A stretch of 64,000 bases of DNA from Peteryoungia wuzhouensis (GTDB taxonomy: Bacteria; Pseudomonadota; Alphaproteobacteria; Rhizobiales; Rhizobiaceae). Both the position numbers and the translations under genes were made by a program. Positions 54,407 to 62,136 of this stretch are shown piece after piece. The first letter of the stretch is position 1; each line of letters starts with the position of its first letter. The stretch lies in NCBI RefSeq assembly GCF_003205195.1, contig NZ_QJRY01000001.1:930001-994000 (forward strand), read 5' to 3'. The notes beneath the pieces were generated by a model. The model did no database searches. It was not told where the DNA came from and saw only the letters and a program-made list of their open reading frames with translations.

Positions 54407-54970
54407 CTAGCCCTCCCTCAAGACCCGGAACACACTGGACCGCCCAATGCCCAACTCTGCGGCGATGGCGTCGGCAGTCTTCCCTTCGGTCTTCAGGCGT
54501 CGGATATCGTCAGCCTTGCGCCGTGCCGTTGGTGCCCGTCCCTGATACTTGCCATCAGCCTTGGCCTTGGCGATCCCTTCGCGCTGGCGTTCAAGCATCA
54601 GGTCGCGCTCAAACTCTGCGATAGACCCAAGCATGTTCAGCATGAGCTTCCCGGTCGGGGTCGAAGTGTCGAGGTTCAAGGCCAGTACGCGCAACTCCAC
54701 ACCCTTGGCTCTCAGCTTGCCCATGATCTCCATGAGGTTGGTCATTGAGCGGGCTAGACGGTCCAGCTTGGTCACGACCAGGGTGTCCCCTTCACGCACG
54801 TATTCGAGGACGCGCTCCAGTTCGGGGCGCTTGGTATCGACCGAAGACACCTGCTCTTGGAAGACCTTGGAACATCCGATGGCTGTCAGGTCGCGCACCT
54901 GTCCCTCAAGTCCTGCGATCTGGTCTAGGGTCGAGGTGCGGGCGTATCCAACAAGATGGGCTGCGGTCAT
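54407..54970 (-). CDS. Serine recombinase (resolvase/invertase)
   Basis: A 187-residue resolvase. The catalytic serine is in LVGYARTSTLDQ, followed by RPELERVLEYVREGDTLVVTKLDRLARSMTNLMEIM with the conserved arginines (DRLARS), GSIAEFERDLMLERQREGIAKAKADGKYQGR, and a C-terminal Hin-type HTH (TADAIAAELGIGRSSVFRVL). It is complete. It could invert or resolve a segment of the element. Confidence 0.92.
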   Translation of the reverse strand: MTAAHLVGYARTSTLDQIAGLEGQVRDLTAIGCSKVFQEQVSSVDTKRPELERVLEYVREGDTLVVTKLDRLARSMTNLMEIMGKLRAKGVELRVLALNLDTSTPTGKLMLNMLGSIAEFERDLMLERQREGIAKAKADGKYQGRAPTARRKADDIRRLKTEGKTADAIAAELGIGRSSVFRVLREG

Positions 54971-55106
54971 GGTCGAGGCTCCTTTGGTGCCATTGAGGTC
55001 TTAGACCAAATGAACCTCTCCGTCCCAAAAGTCAACACCCATTCTTGTGGCACTGCTTTTGGCCAACCTGAGACAGTGCCGCTAGACCTTGCCCATGTGG
55101 GACCTT

Positions 55107-55826
55107 CTAAGCTTCGGACATGTCCTTTGTGCGCGCTAGGCCAACAACCTGAAGAAACACCCTTCCAAAAGACGAGATAGAGCGGTGGCCCGAACGCTTA
55201 CCAAAGACGTCAAATATTGGGTATGCTGTGAAGCTGCCGACCTTTTCCGTCTTCTGCATGAACACGATTAGGCCGAAACGTTCCAGCTTTTCGAGGGAGA
55301 CCTCCCAAAGCGCGTTCGCCTCTGACACCTTTGGATCAGCACCTATAACATTCGGGGGTGGCCGAAGATGATCAAATGCTTGCCAAGAACCTTGATCGTA
55401 GGCGACCAAGATTGCCAACTCTTTGTCATTTAACTGAGACAAGATTTCGAGTAGCTGCCGCCCGCGCAGCGCCTCAGCATCGCTCTCAGTGATCCCATCG
55501 ACCACGCATGAGACTATCCTGCGCAGTCGTTCATCTGTCACCGCTCTCGCCGCTTGGAATGCGCCATCCTCAATCACGGCTATTGCCTCGGGGTCGCGTT
55601 TCAAAGCCTCCAAATCAGCAGACCGTTCTTCCAACTGCCGCGCTAGAAGTAAGAGATACCGCTCGATCCGGTCTAGGCGTTGGTTCGGGATGATGCTTGT
55701 GACGATCTCAGCTAGCGCGCTGCCTCCAATCGGAACCACTCCCACAACAGCTCTCAAGATTGAAGCGCTTCTGTCTCGCTCATCATTTCCTAGGTGGGGA
55801 AGTTGGCTAGTGTCATCGTCCGGCAT
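55107..55826 (-). CDS. Hypothetical protein with one hydrophobic N-terminal segment
   Basis: A 239-residue protein. Residues about 22-48 (ASILRAVVGVVPIGGSALAEIVTSIIPNQ) form a glycine-rich hydrophobic helix; the remainder is helical and charged (RLDRIERYLLLLARQLEERSADLEALKRDPEAIAVIEDGAFQAARAVTDERLRRIV). RBS GGGAGAG precedes the ATG. A hydrophobic 'VGxVPxGGSALAE' helix followed by a soluble helical domain resembles small membrane-acting defence effectors, but this is only a resemblance. It is the last gene before the resolvase. Confidence 0.6.
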   Translation of the reverse strand: MPDDDTSQLPHLGNDERDRSASILRAVVGVVPIGGSALAEIVTSIIPNQRLDRIERYLLLLARQLEERSADLEALKRDPEAIAVIEDGAFQAARAVTDERLRRIVSCVVDGITESDAEALRGRQLLEILSQLNDKELAILVAYDQGSWQAFDHLRPPPNVIGADPKVSEANALWEVSLEKLERFGLIVFMQKTEKVGSFTAYPIFDVFGKRSGHRSISSFGRVFLQVVGLARTKDMSEA

Positions 55827-55945
55827 ACGCTGCTCTCCCTTAGCGCCCTCACAGTGGCCACGTCGGTCATTACTGTCAGACCGAAGGCCGCAGTCAATCT
55901 AGCGTGTGCAGCGCCGGGAGAGGCCACCGGGGAAACCGCGCGCTT

Positions 55946-56089
55946 CTAGTCAGAGATAGGGTCTCGAATATGTGGCACCCAAAAAACATCCGGGGGCCTT
56001 CCTACCGCTGCCCCCTCAGGCACTTCCCCCAAGTCCTCATAGTGAAGAGCGCAACGAAGACCGTTGGGGTCGAGGAAGGCAAGACGCAT
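55946..56089 (-). CDS. Very small ORF, possible fragment
   Basis: A 47-residue reading starting MRLAFLDPNGLRCALHYEDLGEV. The composition looks protein-like and lies 11 bases after the stop of the next gene upstream, in a different frame. It may be a small protein, or the displaced C-terminus of the HEPN-like gene by frameshift (GFANDRG precedes it). Support is weak. Confidence 0.3.
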   Translation of the reverse strand: MRLAFLDPNGLRCALHYEDLGEVPEGAAVGRPPDVFWVPHIRDPISD

Positions 56090-56099
56090 ACCCCGGTCG

Positions 56100-56639
56100 T
56101 TAGCAAAACCCGTGCGGGTCCTGAATTGCGCTTTCAACCGCCACGCTGAATGTCTCGATGAGGAACATCGGGCGCGGGGTCCACTCACTGTCTAGCGCCG
56201 GGTAGCGGAGTGCATGGTGGCTTTCCCTGCCATGAAGTAGTGACAGCTTTTCCACGGCGGCATTGAGAACGTCACGTGGGCGGTCTGAGAAATCATCATC
56301 AGGCCACTGCCCGGAGGCGCGGGCTTGGTTCCATGACGCCTCTCCAGCAGCCCAACAGGCAAGCTTCACTTTCTCTGCCTTTGGATCGGCCCAAAGCTTC
56401 GAGAGGTCGTGTCCGTAGTCGCGCGTCACTACCTTTCGCGGCACGCCAGACGCGAGGTGCGGGTACTTCAGGAAAAGCTCCAGAGCGTGGGCGACGAGAT
56501 GCAGTGTGGGGCGAGCGAGGGGCACGGGGGGAACAAGCCATTGCTCTGAGCAGCGGACGATGGATGCTGCTTGGAGATATCCCTGAGCCGCTGCCAAGGT
56601 CTTGCCTCCATCGGTTCTCCAAAATTCGTCTTGGTCCAT
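56100..56639 (-). CDS. Hypothetical HEPN-like protein
   Basis: A 179-residue helical protein: LAAAQGYLQAASIVRCSEQWLVPPVPLARPTLHLVAHALELFLKYPHLASG and DYGHDLSKLWADPKAEKV. The pattern of an A-xx-LELFLK helix followed by GHDL is common in HEPN-like proteins linked to toxin or antiphage loci, but the Rx4-6H motif is not seen. Follows the membrane protein gene after 14 bases, so they are probably an operon. Function unknown. Confidence 0.55.
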   Translation of the reverse strand: MDQDEFWRTDGGKTLAAAQGYLQAASIVRCSEQWLVPPVPLARPTLHLVAHALELFLKYPHLASGVPRKVVTRDYGHDLSKLWADPKAEKVKLACWAAGEASWNQARASGQWPDDDFSDRPRDVLNAAVEKLSLLHGRESHHALRYPALDSEWTPRPMFLIETFSVAVESAIQDPHGFC

Positions 56640-56653
56640 CCTAGGCTCTGATC

Positions 56654-57376
56654 TTATTCGGCCACTGAGACGCCGAAGAAACTGAACGTTTGCACCTCAA
56701 CATCATCGGTGCCGCTTGGCCGCAAAAAGTTGACCTCTCCCGCCGTCTTGAAGATGGTTTCACCGCCGCTGGATCTGTAGGTCACACAATACACAACCGA
56801 GATGCCCTGCTCGGCTTTGCCGGATATCGGCACGTTCTCGAAAGTAACGAGGTCTCTCTTCCTGCCTGGGAATATCGCCTTGTGCGCGTTCTGCCATCCG
56901 GTTCCGTTGGTGATGCTAGCGAAGCTTTGGACTCGGCTTACGCTTTGTACAAAGAGGAGCTGTCCGCTTCTCGCGACGGCGTGAAGCTCCACCGCCACCG
57001 CTGGGGTATTGCCGATGTTCCTTGCGGGCACCTGCAAGAAGATGTCATTCCGATCGATGTTGACTGAGACCTTGGGTCTTCCAAGGGAAAGCCACGGGCG
57101 GTTTTCGGAGGCAAAAAACTCCCGTGCCTGTCTGTTGGCAATCACCGACTGATCGAAGGTGTCCTTAACGTAAAACACTGCAAGGCCGCTGATTATCGTC
57201 CCTAAAAGTGAGAAGATCATCATTAGCCATTGGGCAACTGTATCATCTTGCGGTAGGTAAGTGGCGATGCTCGACCCTGATGCGAAGAAGGTATCGAAGG
57301 CAACGGCAACAAGTACTAGGCCGACGCCAGCCACGAACCCGAGCGCCGCGCTTGCATATTTATCGCCTCTGGACAT
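56654..57376 (-). CDS. Hypothetical protein with two membrane segments
   Basis: A 240-residue protein with two N-terminal membrane helices (ASAALGFVAGVGLVLVAVAFDTFF, VAQWLMMIFSLLGTIISGLAVFYV) and a strand-rich C-terminal domain (WLSLGRPKVSVNIDRNDIFLQVPARNIGNTPAVAVELHAVARSG). It heads a leftward pair with the HEPN-like gene. The layout (membrane protein plus HEPN-like protein at the end of an element) is consistent with a small defence-type module, unproven. Confidence 0.6.
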   Translation of the reverse strand: MSRGDKYASAALGFVAGVGLVLVAVAFDTFFASGSSIATYLPQDDTVAQWLMMIFSLLGTIISGLAVFYVKDTFDQSVIANRQAREFFASENRPWLSLGRPKVSVNIDRNDIFLQVPARNIGNTPAVAVELHAVARSGQLLFVQSVSRVQSFASITNGTGWQNAHKAIFPGRKRDLVTFENVPISGKAEQGISVVYCVTYRSSGGETIFKTAGEVNFLRPSGTDDVEVQTFSFFGVSVAE

Positions 57377-57643
57377 GTTCTAGCTCGCAGCCATTGAGTT
57401 CCCCTGTGTCATTCCGCACGTTCAACGTCTTCCCGTCAACGACCAATTGAATGGGGCTAGGCAATCGGAAGCTTCACACATTCCACGCACGCCTTCATGA
57501 GTTCCGAAGGGTGCGCTTTGGATACCTCCCGCTACCGTTCTTGACAGACCCTCAAGACTGCTACACAAATGCGCTACACAAGCGCCTGAAATGACAGCGA
57601 AATATGTAATATATTTCAATGGCTTAGGGTATTGCGGGGCGTT
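57377..57643. other. Right arm of the element before attR
   Basis: About 270 bases with no gene. It includes the direct repeat GCTACACAAATGC / GCTACACAAGCGC (about 57559-57585) and AT-rich AAATATGTAATATATTT just before the attR core. A similar TTACACAAC lies before the integrase, so these may be arm-type integrase sites. Confidence 0.5.
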
Positions 57644-57660
57644 TCCTGCAAGCGGCACCA
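57644..57660 (+). repeat. Right attachment core (attR)
   Basis: TCCTGCAAGCGGCACCA, identical to the tRNA-Thr 3' end at 44092-44108. Upstream bases GGGGCGTT differ from the tRNA, so it is a 3'-end duplication, not a second tRNA. Confidence 0.9.
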
Positions 57661-57943
57661 TTTTCCTGAAACTAAACAATAAAATCAACGAATTATAATT
57701 CAGTTTCGGAAGTCAAAAATACTGTCACATCACTTTCCCGCCTTATAGATTTTTTCCTTGGCTTTGGCCTTTTCAGCCCATTTCGGCCTTTTTTAGCCCA
57801 GTTCAGCCTTGTGGAGCCTTTTGATGACTATGTGGCTCCACGGCCGTTTGCATATAAATGCATACGGTCTTCATAGCTATTTCGCGATGCGACTGACGCC
57901 AACGACAGAATTTCTTACACAGACTTTGTGTTGAAGAGGCTAC
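57661..57943. other. AT-rich region after attR with short repeats and palindromes
   Basis: 283 bases with no gene. Three short repeats of about 19-20 bases (57766-57784, 57785-57804, 57805-57823) each start (G/A)GCCTT and end near an AGCCC or GAGCC block. A perfect inverted repeat GTGGAGCC/GGCTCCAC is at 57811-57818 and 57834-57841. The imperfect palindrome CCGTTTGCAT-ATAA-ATGCATACGG is at 57843-57866. These may be terminators or operators for the retron, which reads leftward into this region. Confidence 0.55.
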
Positions 57944-58879
57944 CTACAGCAGCGCTGCAAAATGCTGCTTTCCGCGCACAGTCAGCATGGTATCGGCCCC
58001 ATACTTCCTATTCAGGCTCTCCCAGAATTCTGGCTCAACGTCCTGGATGAATGCTAGATAGCCGCGCAGCGTGGGAACCTCGAAGTTATCGAGTTCTCCC
58101 TGAATAAATTTATAGACCTGTGCTTTCACCGCTCTTTTTCGTTCACGCCCAATTGAGACCTTCCCATCTGTTGTAAGGACTAGCCCGGTGACTCGCCGCG
58201 AGTAGCGTCGAGAAAGGAAAACGGTCTTGTCAGGGTTAAGTCGCAAGTTCGCGTAAGGATAACTATCAGCTATCTGCCGCACAGTTGCGACCACGTCACT
58301 CAGATTGTCTGGTCCATTGCTAGAGAAAAACAGATCGTCAGCATACCGGCTGTAAATCAGCTTCTGGCGTTCCGCGAACTCACTAATTTGGCTATCGAAC
58401 AAATGCATCATGGCATTGGTGAGCATAGGCGAAGACGGCGCGCCAATGGTCAGTCGACCATGCCGCGAGACAATCCGACTTACAAACGAGATATCTTGCT
58501 GAACAAGCCCAATTTGTCGCTCTCTTTCAACGGCTGCGAGGAAGACCTCAACATGCTCTTTCGAAAAGCTAGGAAAGAAATCCGCAAAATCAATTCTCAA
58601 GGTGAACTTGCTGTTTGCATGCAGGCCCGCGTTTTTCCTGATGCTTGCGCCACGCACGTAAGCTTGTGCTGCAACATGGACCGGAAGCCTGCGAAGCAAA
58701 AATTTACTAACCCATCTTTGGATACCTTTGAGGCCCCGGCTTGGATGATGAATCGTCCGAAGCCCGCCGTTCCGCTTAGGAATTTCGTAGGTCTTGTATC
58801 GCTTAGAGGCGGTTTCCGCGAGCCATTCCAAGTTCTCTATCGTGACCCCTGATTGTTTACTAAGCGTCTCTTTGAGCAT
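57944..58879 (-). CDS. Retron reverse transcriptase
   Basis: A 311-residue reverse transcriptase. Polymerase motifs: first Asp in LRIDFADFFPSF (D97), APSSPMLTNAMMHLFD (147-162), YSRYADDLFFSS with YADD at residues 179-182, and the retron-specific RRVTGLVLTTDGKVSIG (VTG at 230-232). It makes msDNA from the msr-msd RNA at 59789-59957. Its ATG shares one base with the effector stop (TGATG), so translation is coupled. Homology points to the St85/type II group. Confidence 0.94.
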   Translation of the reverse strand: MLKETLSKQSGVTIENLEWLAETASKRYKTYEIPKRNGGLRTIHHPSRGLKGIQRWVSKFLLRRLPVHVAAQAYVRGASIRKNAGLHANSKFTLRIDFADFFPSFSKEHVEVFLAAVERERQIGLVQQDISFVSRIVSRHGRLTIGAPSSPMLTNAMMHLFDSQISEFAERQKLIYSRYADDLFFSSNGPDNLSDVVATVRQIADSYPYANLRLNPDKTVFLSRRYSRRVTGLVLTTDGKVSIGRERKRAVKAQVYKFIQGELDNFEVPTLRGYLAFIQDVEPEFWESLNRKYGADTMLTVRGKQHFAALL

Positions 58880-59781
58880 CAGAGGCCTCCAATCAGATTG
58901 AGAAAGTCGCCGCCGACATCTTGATAGACAGATGCCAACTCAAGACGGAGATCGTTATACTCTGTGCGCCTTCCTTCAACGACCTTCAGCAAGCTTCCTT
59001 TTGTGGTACTGGGCCGCAGGTGACCGTAGTCCCCAAACGTTTCAAGATATTTCGAGCCAACCAAAATAGATGTAATCTGATGGAACCGATGCACCGACAA
59101 ATGACTTTCCGAAAGACCCCTTAATATAAATTCGATATCGTCAAGCGTTGCGATTGACATAAAACTTACAATTTCATGCACCAGACAGAAAATCTCGAAG
59201 TCCTCCAAATCAGAGAGCTTCTGCCAAGCGAGCTGCTTTCTAGTCGAGGAGAGCGGGAATTTTTTTACTCGCCGGAGCACGAGCTCAAAATCGGGCCTTT
59301 TATAGCTCATCTGAAGGACAGGCCTAAAGATTGATAACTCCTCAATCTTCTTTGCGGGGCCTTGAGAGATGAAGCTGTCATATCCTTGGTAGTTGGCATC
59401 CAAAACTAGGATTGTCTTCTTCGCCAGTCCTGGGATTGCAGAGAAGTATCCGGTTTCAGCGAACGACCCAGCAGCCTCGGGAAAAATAACGATAGCCTTA
59501 CTCAGATTGCCGATAGACGATTCAAAATCAGCAATGTCAAACGGCTCCGACAGTGAGCTGCTAAGAAGGTTCTCCATCGCAAACTCGGGATGAAAAATGT
59601 CAAACTCCGCAGCATTTTCCTCTGCATATTTACGGAAGCGAGGACGCATATCGCTTGTTTTATTTCCGCCGCAGACGAAGACGATGTTGCTCTCTCGAGG
59701 AAAGCTGTACGCGCCCTTGAAAAGAGAAAGCACCCGTTTGCGAAGTCCATTTTGAGCTTCGTCAATTAACGGGTGCTTCAA
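58879..59781 (-). CDS. Retron effector, nucleoside deoxyribosyltransferase-like (St85 family)
   Basis: A 300-residue protein starting with TTG at 59779-59781, nine bases after AAGGGG. The N-terminal half has a nucleoside deoxyribosyltransferase-like fold: NIVFVCGG, then a loop with E102-A-A-G-S106-F-A-E109-T-G111 (the NDT active-site signature). The C-terminal half (ARSLSDLEDFEIFCLVHEIVSFM..., GSKYLETFGDYGHLRPSTTKGSLLKVV) looks winged-helix-like. Type II retrons pair such an effector with an RT and msDNA; in Retron-Eco1 the effector is neutralised by the RT-msDNA filament. The stop overlaps the RT start by one base. Confidence 0.88.
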   Translation of the reverse strand: MKHPLIDEAQNGLRKRVLSLFKGAYSFPRESNIVFVCGGNKTSDMRPRFRKYAEENAAEFDIFHPEFAMENLLSSSLSEPFDIADFESSIGNLSKAIVIFPEAAGSFAETGYFSAIPGLAKKTILVLDANYQGYDSFISQGPAKKIEELSIFRPVLQMSYKRPDFELVLRRVKKFPLSSTRKQLAWQKLSDLEDFEIFCLVHEIVSFMSIATLDDIEFILRGLSESHLSVHRFHQITSILVGSKYLETFGDYGHLRPSTTKGSLLKVVEGRRTEYNDLRLELASVYQDVGGDFLNLIGGL

Positions 59782-59788
59782 TTTTAGT

Positions 59789-59957
59789 AACCCCTTACTT
59801 TAAGCGGCCGGCTTCGGGAATCCGAGGTGGTGCCGAGCGCATGCCGGTGCCGACTCGGATTCCCGAAGCCGGCGCCCAATGTCGCACAATAAGATTCAGC
59901 CTGGCTAAACACCCGGCATAGAGTGAGCTGTAGCTACACACACCCAACTAAGAGGCT
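59789..59957 (-). ncRNA. Retron msr-msd RNA
   Basis: On the minus strand the RNA runs from a1 AGCCTCTTA (59957-59949) to a2 TAAGGGGTT (59797-59789); these pair over nine bases with two G-U pairs. The priming G follows CTTA directly, as in Ec86. msr then has a hairpin GCCGGG...CCAGGC. msd is a hairpin with a perfect 20-bp stem (59807-59826 with 59854-59873). The 169-nt length and order ncRNA-effector-RT fit a type II retron. Confidence 0.85.
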
Positions 59958-60064
59958 GGCACAGCATATCAGAGATTTGCTGGCTGCCAATTCGGTTGAG
60001 TTAAAAAATTACACGTCTTAGATGAAATCTAATCATCGTACCGACTACCCAGGCGACTGACATC
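59958..60064. other. Junction between retron and carnitine cluster
   Basis: About 107 bases, AT-rich, with no gene. It should hold the retron promoter on the minus strand. No attachment-site copy (TCCTGCAAGCGG) is seen, so the right edge of the retron insertion is not marked. Confidence 0.4.
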
Positions 60065-61054
60065 TCACCCCGCCCCATAGCCCTTCAACCTTCGCCGCGT
60101 ATCCGACGGGCTTTCGCGAAAATGCGCCCTATAGCTGCGGGAAAAAGCCGAGGCCGAGTTGAAGCCGGTCGCAGCGGCGATGTCGGCGAAGGCGGTGCGA
60201 GTTTCGATCACCTTGCGGCGGGCAGCGTTCAGGCGCAGCGCCAGGTAATGGATGTGCGGCGGCGCGCCGATCGCCTCGATGAACAGGGTCTGCAGCCGCC
60301 TTTCGCTGATGCCGATGCGGCGCGCCAGCCGCACCAGCGGCAGCGGCTGGTCCAGATGCTCCTCCATCACCCGCATCGCCTGGCTGACGCGGGGATCGGC
60401 GAGCCTTATGCTGCCGGTCGAGGGCATGGCCGCAGCATCGCTGCTGACGCCCCCCTGCTCGTAGATGAACTGCCGTGACACTTCGAGCGCCAGCGAATAG
60501 CCATGCCTGCGTCGGATCAGTTCCAGCATCAGATCGAGCGTCGGCAGTGAGCCGCCCGTGGTAATGCGCTTGCCGTCGATGACGAAGCGCTCGCGCACCG
60601 TCTTCACCTGCGGATAGGCGGCGGAAAAATCGTCATAGTCTTCCCAGTGCAAAGTTGCCGAAAAATTGTCGAGAAGGGCCGTATCGGCGAGCAACCAGGC
60701 GCCGGATTCGATCCCGGCGACGAGACTGCGATGCCGCGCGGACTTCGCCAGAAGCCGCTTCAGATCCGATGTGGCGTGGCGTTTCCAGTTGTGGCTGGAG
60801 AGCACGAAGAGCGGGTCTTCCTCATTTCCCGGCCGAAAGGCACCATCCACCGGAATCGGGATGTGGCTCTTGGTCTCGATCGGCTGGCCGTCCGGGCTGA
60901 GGATACGCCAGCGATAGAGCTCCAGCCCACTCACCCGGTTCGCCAGGCGCAATGGCTCGATCACCGATGCGACCAGGATCAGGTTTGTCTCCGGCACAAC
61001 CAGGAGGTCGAGCACGGTCGTTGGGACGGTGAGCGTTGCGGGACGGTCGGACAT
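60065..61054 (-). CDS. GlxA/CdhR-type carnitine catabolism regulator
   Basis: A 329-residue regulator with an N-terminal DJ-1/PfpI-like domain (TVLDLLVVPETNLILVASVIEPLRLANRVSG) and a C-terminal AraC HTH (VMEEHLDQPLPLVRLARRIGISERRLQTLFIEAIGAPPHIHYLALRLNAARRKVIETRTAFADIAAATGFNSASAFSRSYRAHFRESPSDTRRR). It is divergent from the carnitine genes by 110 bases, which fits an activator of the CdhR type. The ligand is inferred to be carnitine or a derivative. Confidence 0.86.
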   Translation of the reverse strand: MSDRPATLTVPTTVLDLLVVPETNLILVASVIEPLRLANRVSGLELYRWRILSPDGQPIETKSHIPIPVDGAFRPGNEEDPLFVLSSHNWKRHATSDLKRLLAKSARHRSLVAGIESGAWLLADTALLDNFSATLHWEDYDDFSAAYPQVKTVRERFVIDGKRITTGGSLPTLDLMLELIRRRHGYSLALEVSRQFIYEQGGVSSDAAAMPSTGSIRLADPRVSQAMRVMEEHLDQPLPLVRLARRIGISERRLQTLFIEAIGAPPHIHYLALRLNAARRKVIETRTAFADIAAATGFNSASAFSRSYRAHFRESPSDTRRRLKGYGAG

Positions 61055-61164
61055 TGGCAGGAACTCTCAAGATTTCCGATAATGTATAGAAGCTATCCGA
61101 TCCTGCAAAGCATGCTGCGGCATTCTGTCTCGTAATAGGCCTAACGAACGAGGGAGAATAATAC

Positions 61165-62067
61165 GTGCCTTTAGCCATGAACCGGGATGTCTTCATCACC
61201 TGCGCCGTCACCGGCGCCGGAGACACCACCTCGAAATCGCCGCATGTTCCGATCACTCCCAAGCAGATCGCCGAGTCCGCCATCGATGCCGCCAAGGCAG
61301 GGGCTGCCGTCGTACATTGCCATGTCCGCGACCCCGAAACGGGTGCCGCCAGCCGCCGCAACGATCTCTACAAGGAAGTGACCGATCGCATTCGTGCGGC
61401 CGATGTCGACGTCGTGCTGAACCTGACGGCGGGCATGGGCGGCGACATGATCTTCGGCAATGTCGAGCAGCCGCTGCCGCTCAACCCCAAGGGTACCGAC
61501 ATGGTCGGTGCCACCGAGCGCGTGTCTCATGTGGCCGAGTGCCTGCCGGAAATCTGCACGCTCGATTGCGGCACGATGAATTTCTCGCTCGGCGATTACG
61601 TCATGACCAACACGCCGTCGATGCTGCGCGCCATGGCGAAGCTGATGACGGATCTTGGCGTGCGCCCCGAGATCGAGGCCTTCGATACCGGGCATCTATG
61701 GTTCGCCAAGCAGCTGGTCGAGGAAGGCCTGATCGAGGATCCGGTGCTCATCCAGCTCTGCATGGGCATTCCCTGGGGCGCCCCCGATGACCTCAACACC
61801 TTCATGGCCATGGTCAATAACGTGCCGGCAAACTGGACCTTCTCGGCCTTTTCCATCGGCCGCAATGCCATGGCCTATCCGGCCGCAGCGGTCCTTGCCG
61901 GCGGCAATGTGCGTGTGGGGCTCGAAGACAATCTCTATGCCGGCAAGGGCCTGCTCGCCACCAATGCCCAGCTCGTCGAAAAGGCCGTGACCGTGATCGA
62001 GGGCATGGGTGCCCGGATCATCGGGCCGGATGAGGTGCGCAAGAAGCTGAAGCTCACCAAGCGCTGA
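61165..62067 (+). CDS. BKACE-type 3-keto-5-aminohexanoate/dehydrocarnitine cleavage enzyme
   Basis: A 300-residue Zn2+ TIM-barrel enzyme with VFITCAVTGAGDTTSKSPHVPITPKQIAESAIDAAKAGAAVVHCHVRDPETGAASR (metal ligand HCHVRD). The BKACE family condenses a beta-keto acid with acetyl-CoA; the member next to carnitine dehydrogenase converts dehydrocarnitine to betainyl-CoA. GTG at 61165 follows GGGAG; ATG at 61177 is an alternative. First gene of the carnitine operon. Confidence 0.92.
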   Translation: MPLAMNRDVFITCAVTGAGDTTSKSPHVPITPKQIAESAIDAAKAGAAVVHCHVRDPETGAASRRNDLYKEVTDRIRAADVDVVLNLTAGMGGDMIFGNVEQPLPLNPKGTDMVGATERVSHVAECLPEICTLDCGTMNFSLGDYVMTNTPSMLRAMAKLMTDLGVRPEIEAFDTGHLWFAKQLVEEGLIEDPVLIQLCMGIPWGAPDDLNTFMAMVNNVPANWTFSAFSIGRNAMAYPAAAVLAGGNVRVGLEDNLYAGKGLLATNAQLVEKAVTVIEGMGARIIGPDEVRKKLKLTKR

Positions 62068-62136
62068 TGCCCCGCCCGTTCGCGGATGATCGCGGGGACG
62101 GGTCACTCGACAAACCGAAATGCGGACGAGAACGTG

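Larger units (their letters stand above)
44092..57660. mobile_element. Integrative element in tRNA-Thr (phage satellite-like or reduced prophage)
   Basis: Bounded by a 17-bp direct repeat of the tRNA-Thr 3' end (44092-44108 and 57644-57660). Inside: a tyrosine integrase right after the tRNA, a 1321-residue virion-type protein, HTH and HNH genes, a 27-bp repeat array, an integrase-like N-terminal protein, a winged helix protein, a serine resolvase and unknown cargo. No capsid, portal, terminase, tail fibre or DNA polymerase gene is found in the 13.6 kb. That points to a satellite or cargo element that depends on a helper, or a heavily deleted podovirus. GC is lower than the surrounding genome in the right third. 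Confidence 0.88.

Noticed and set aside
57422..57688. 88-codon reading frame across attR
   Set aside because: It reads through the tRNA fragment and has no homology or RBS; it is an artefact of the junction.
59780..60010. Alternative a1/a2 pairing of the retron RNA (AATTTT...AAC with GTT...AAAATT)
   Set aside because: It would bury the effector start and is broken by an internal loop; the 9-bp pairing at 59949-59957 and 59789-59797 fits known type II retrons better.
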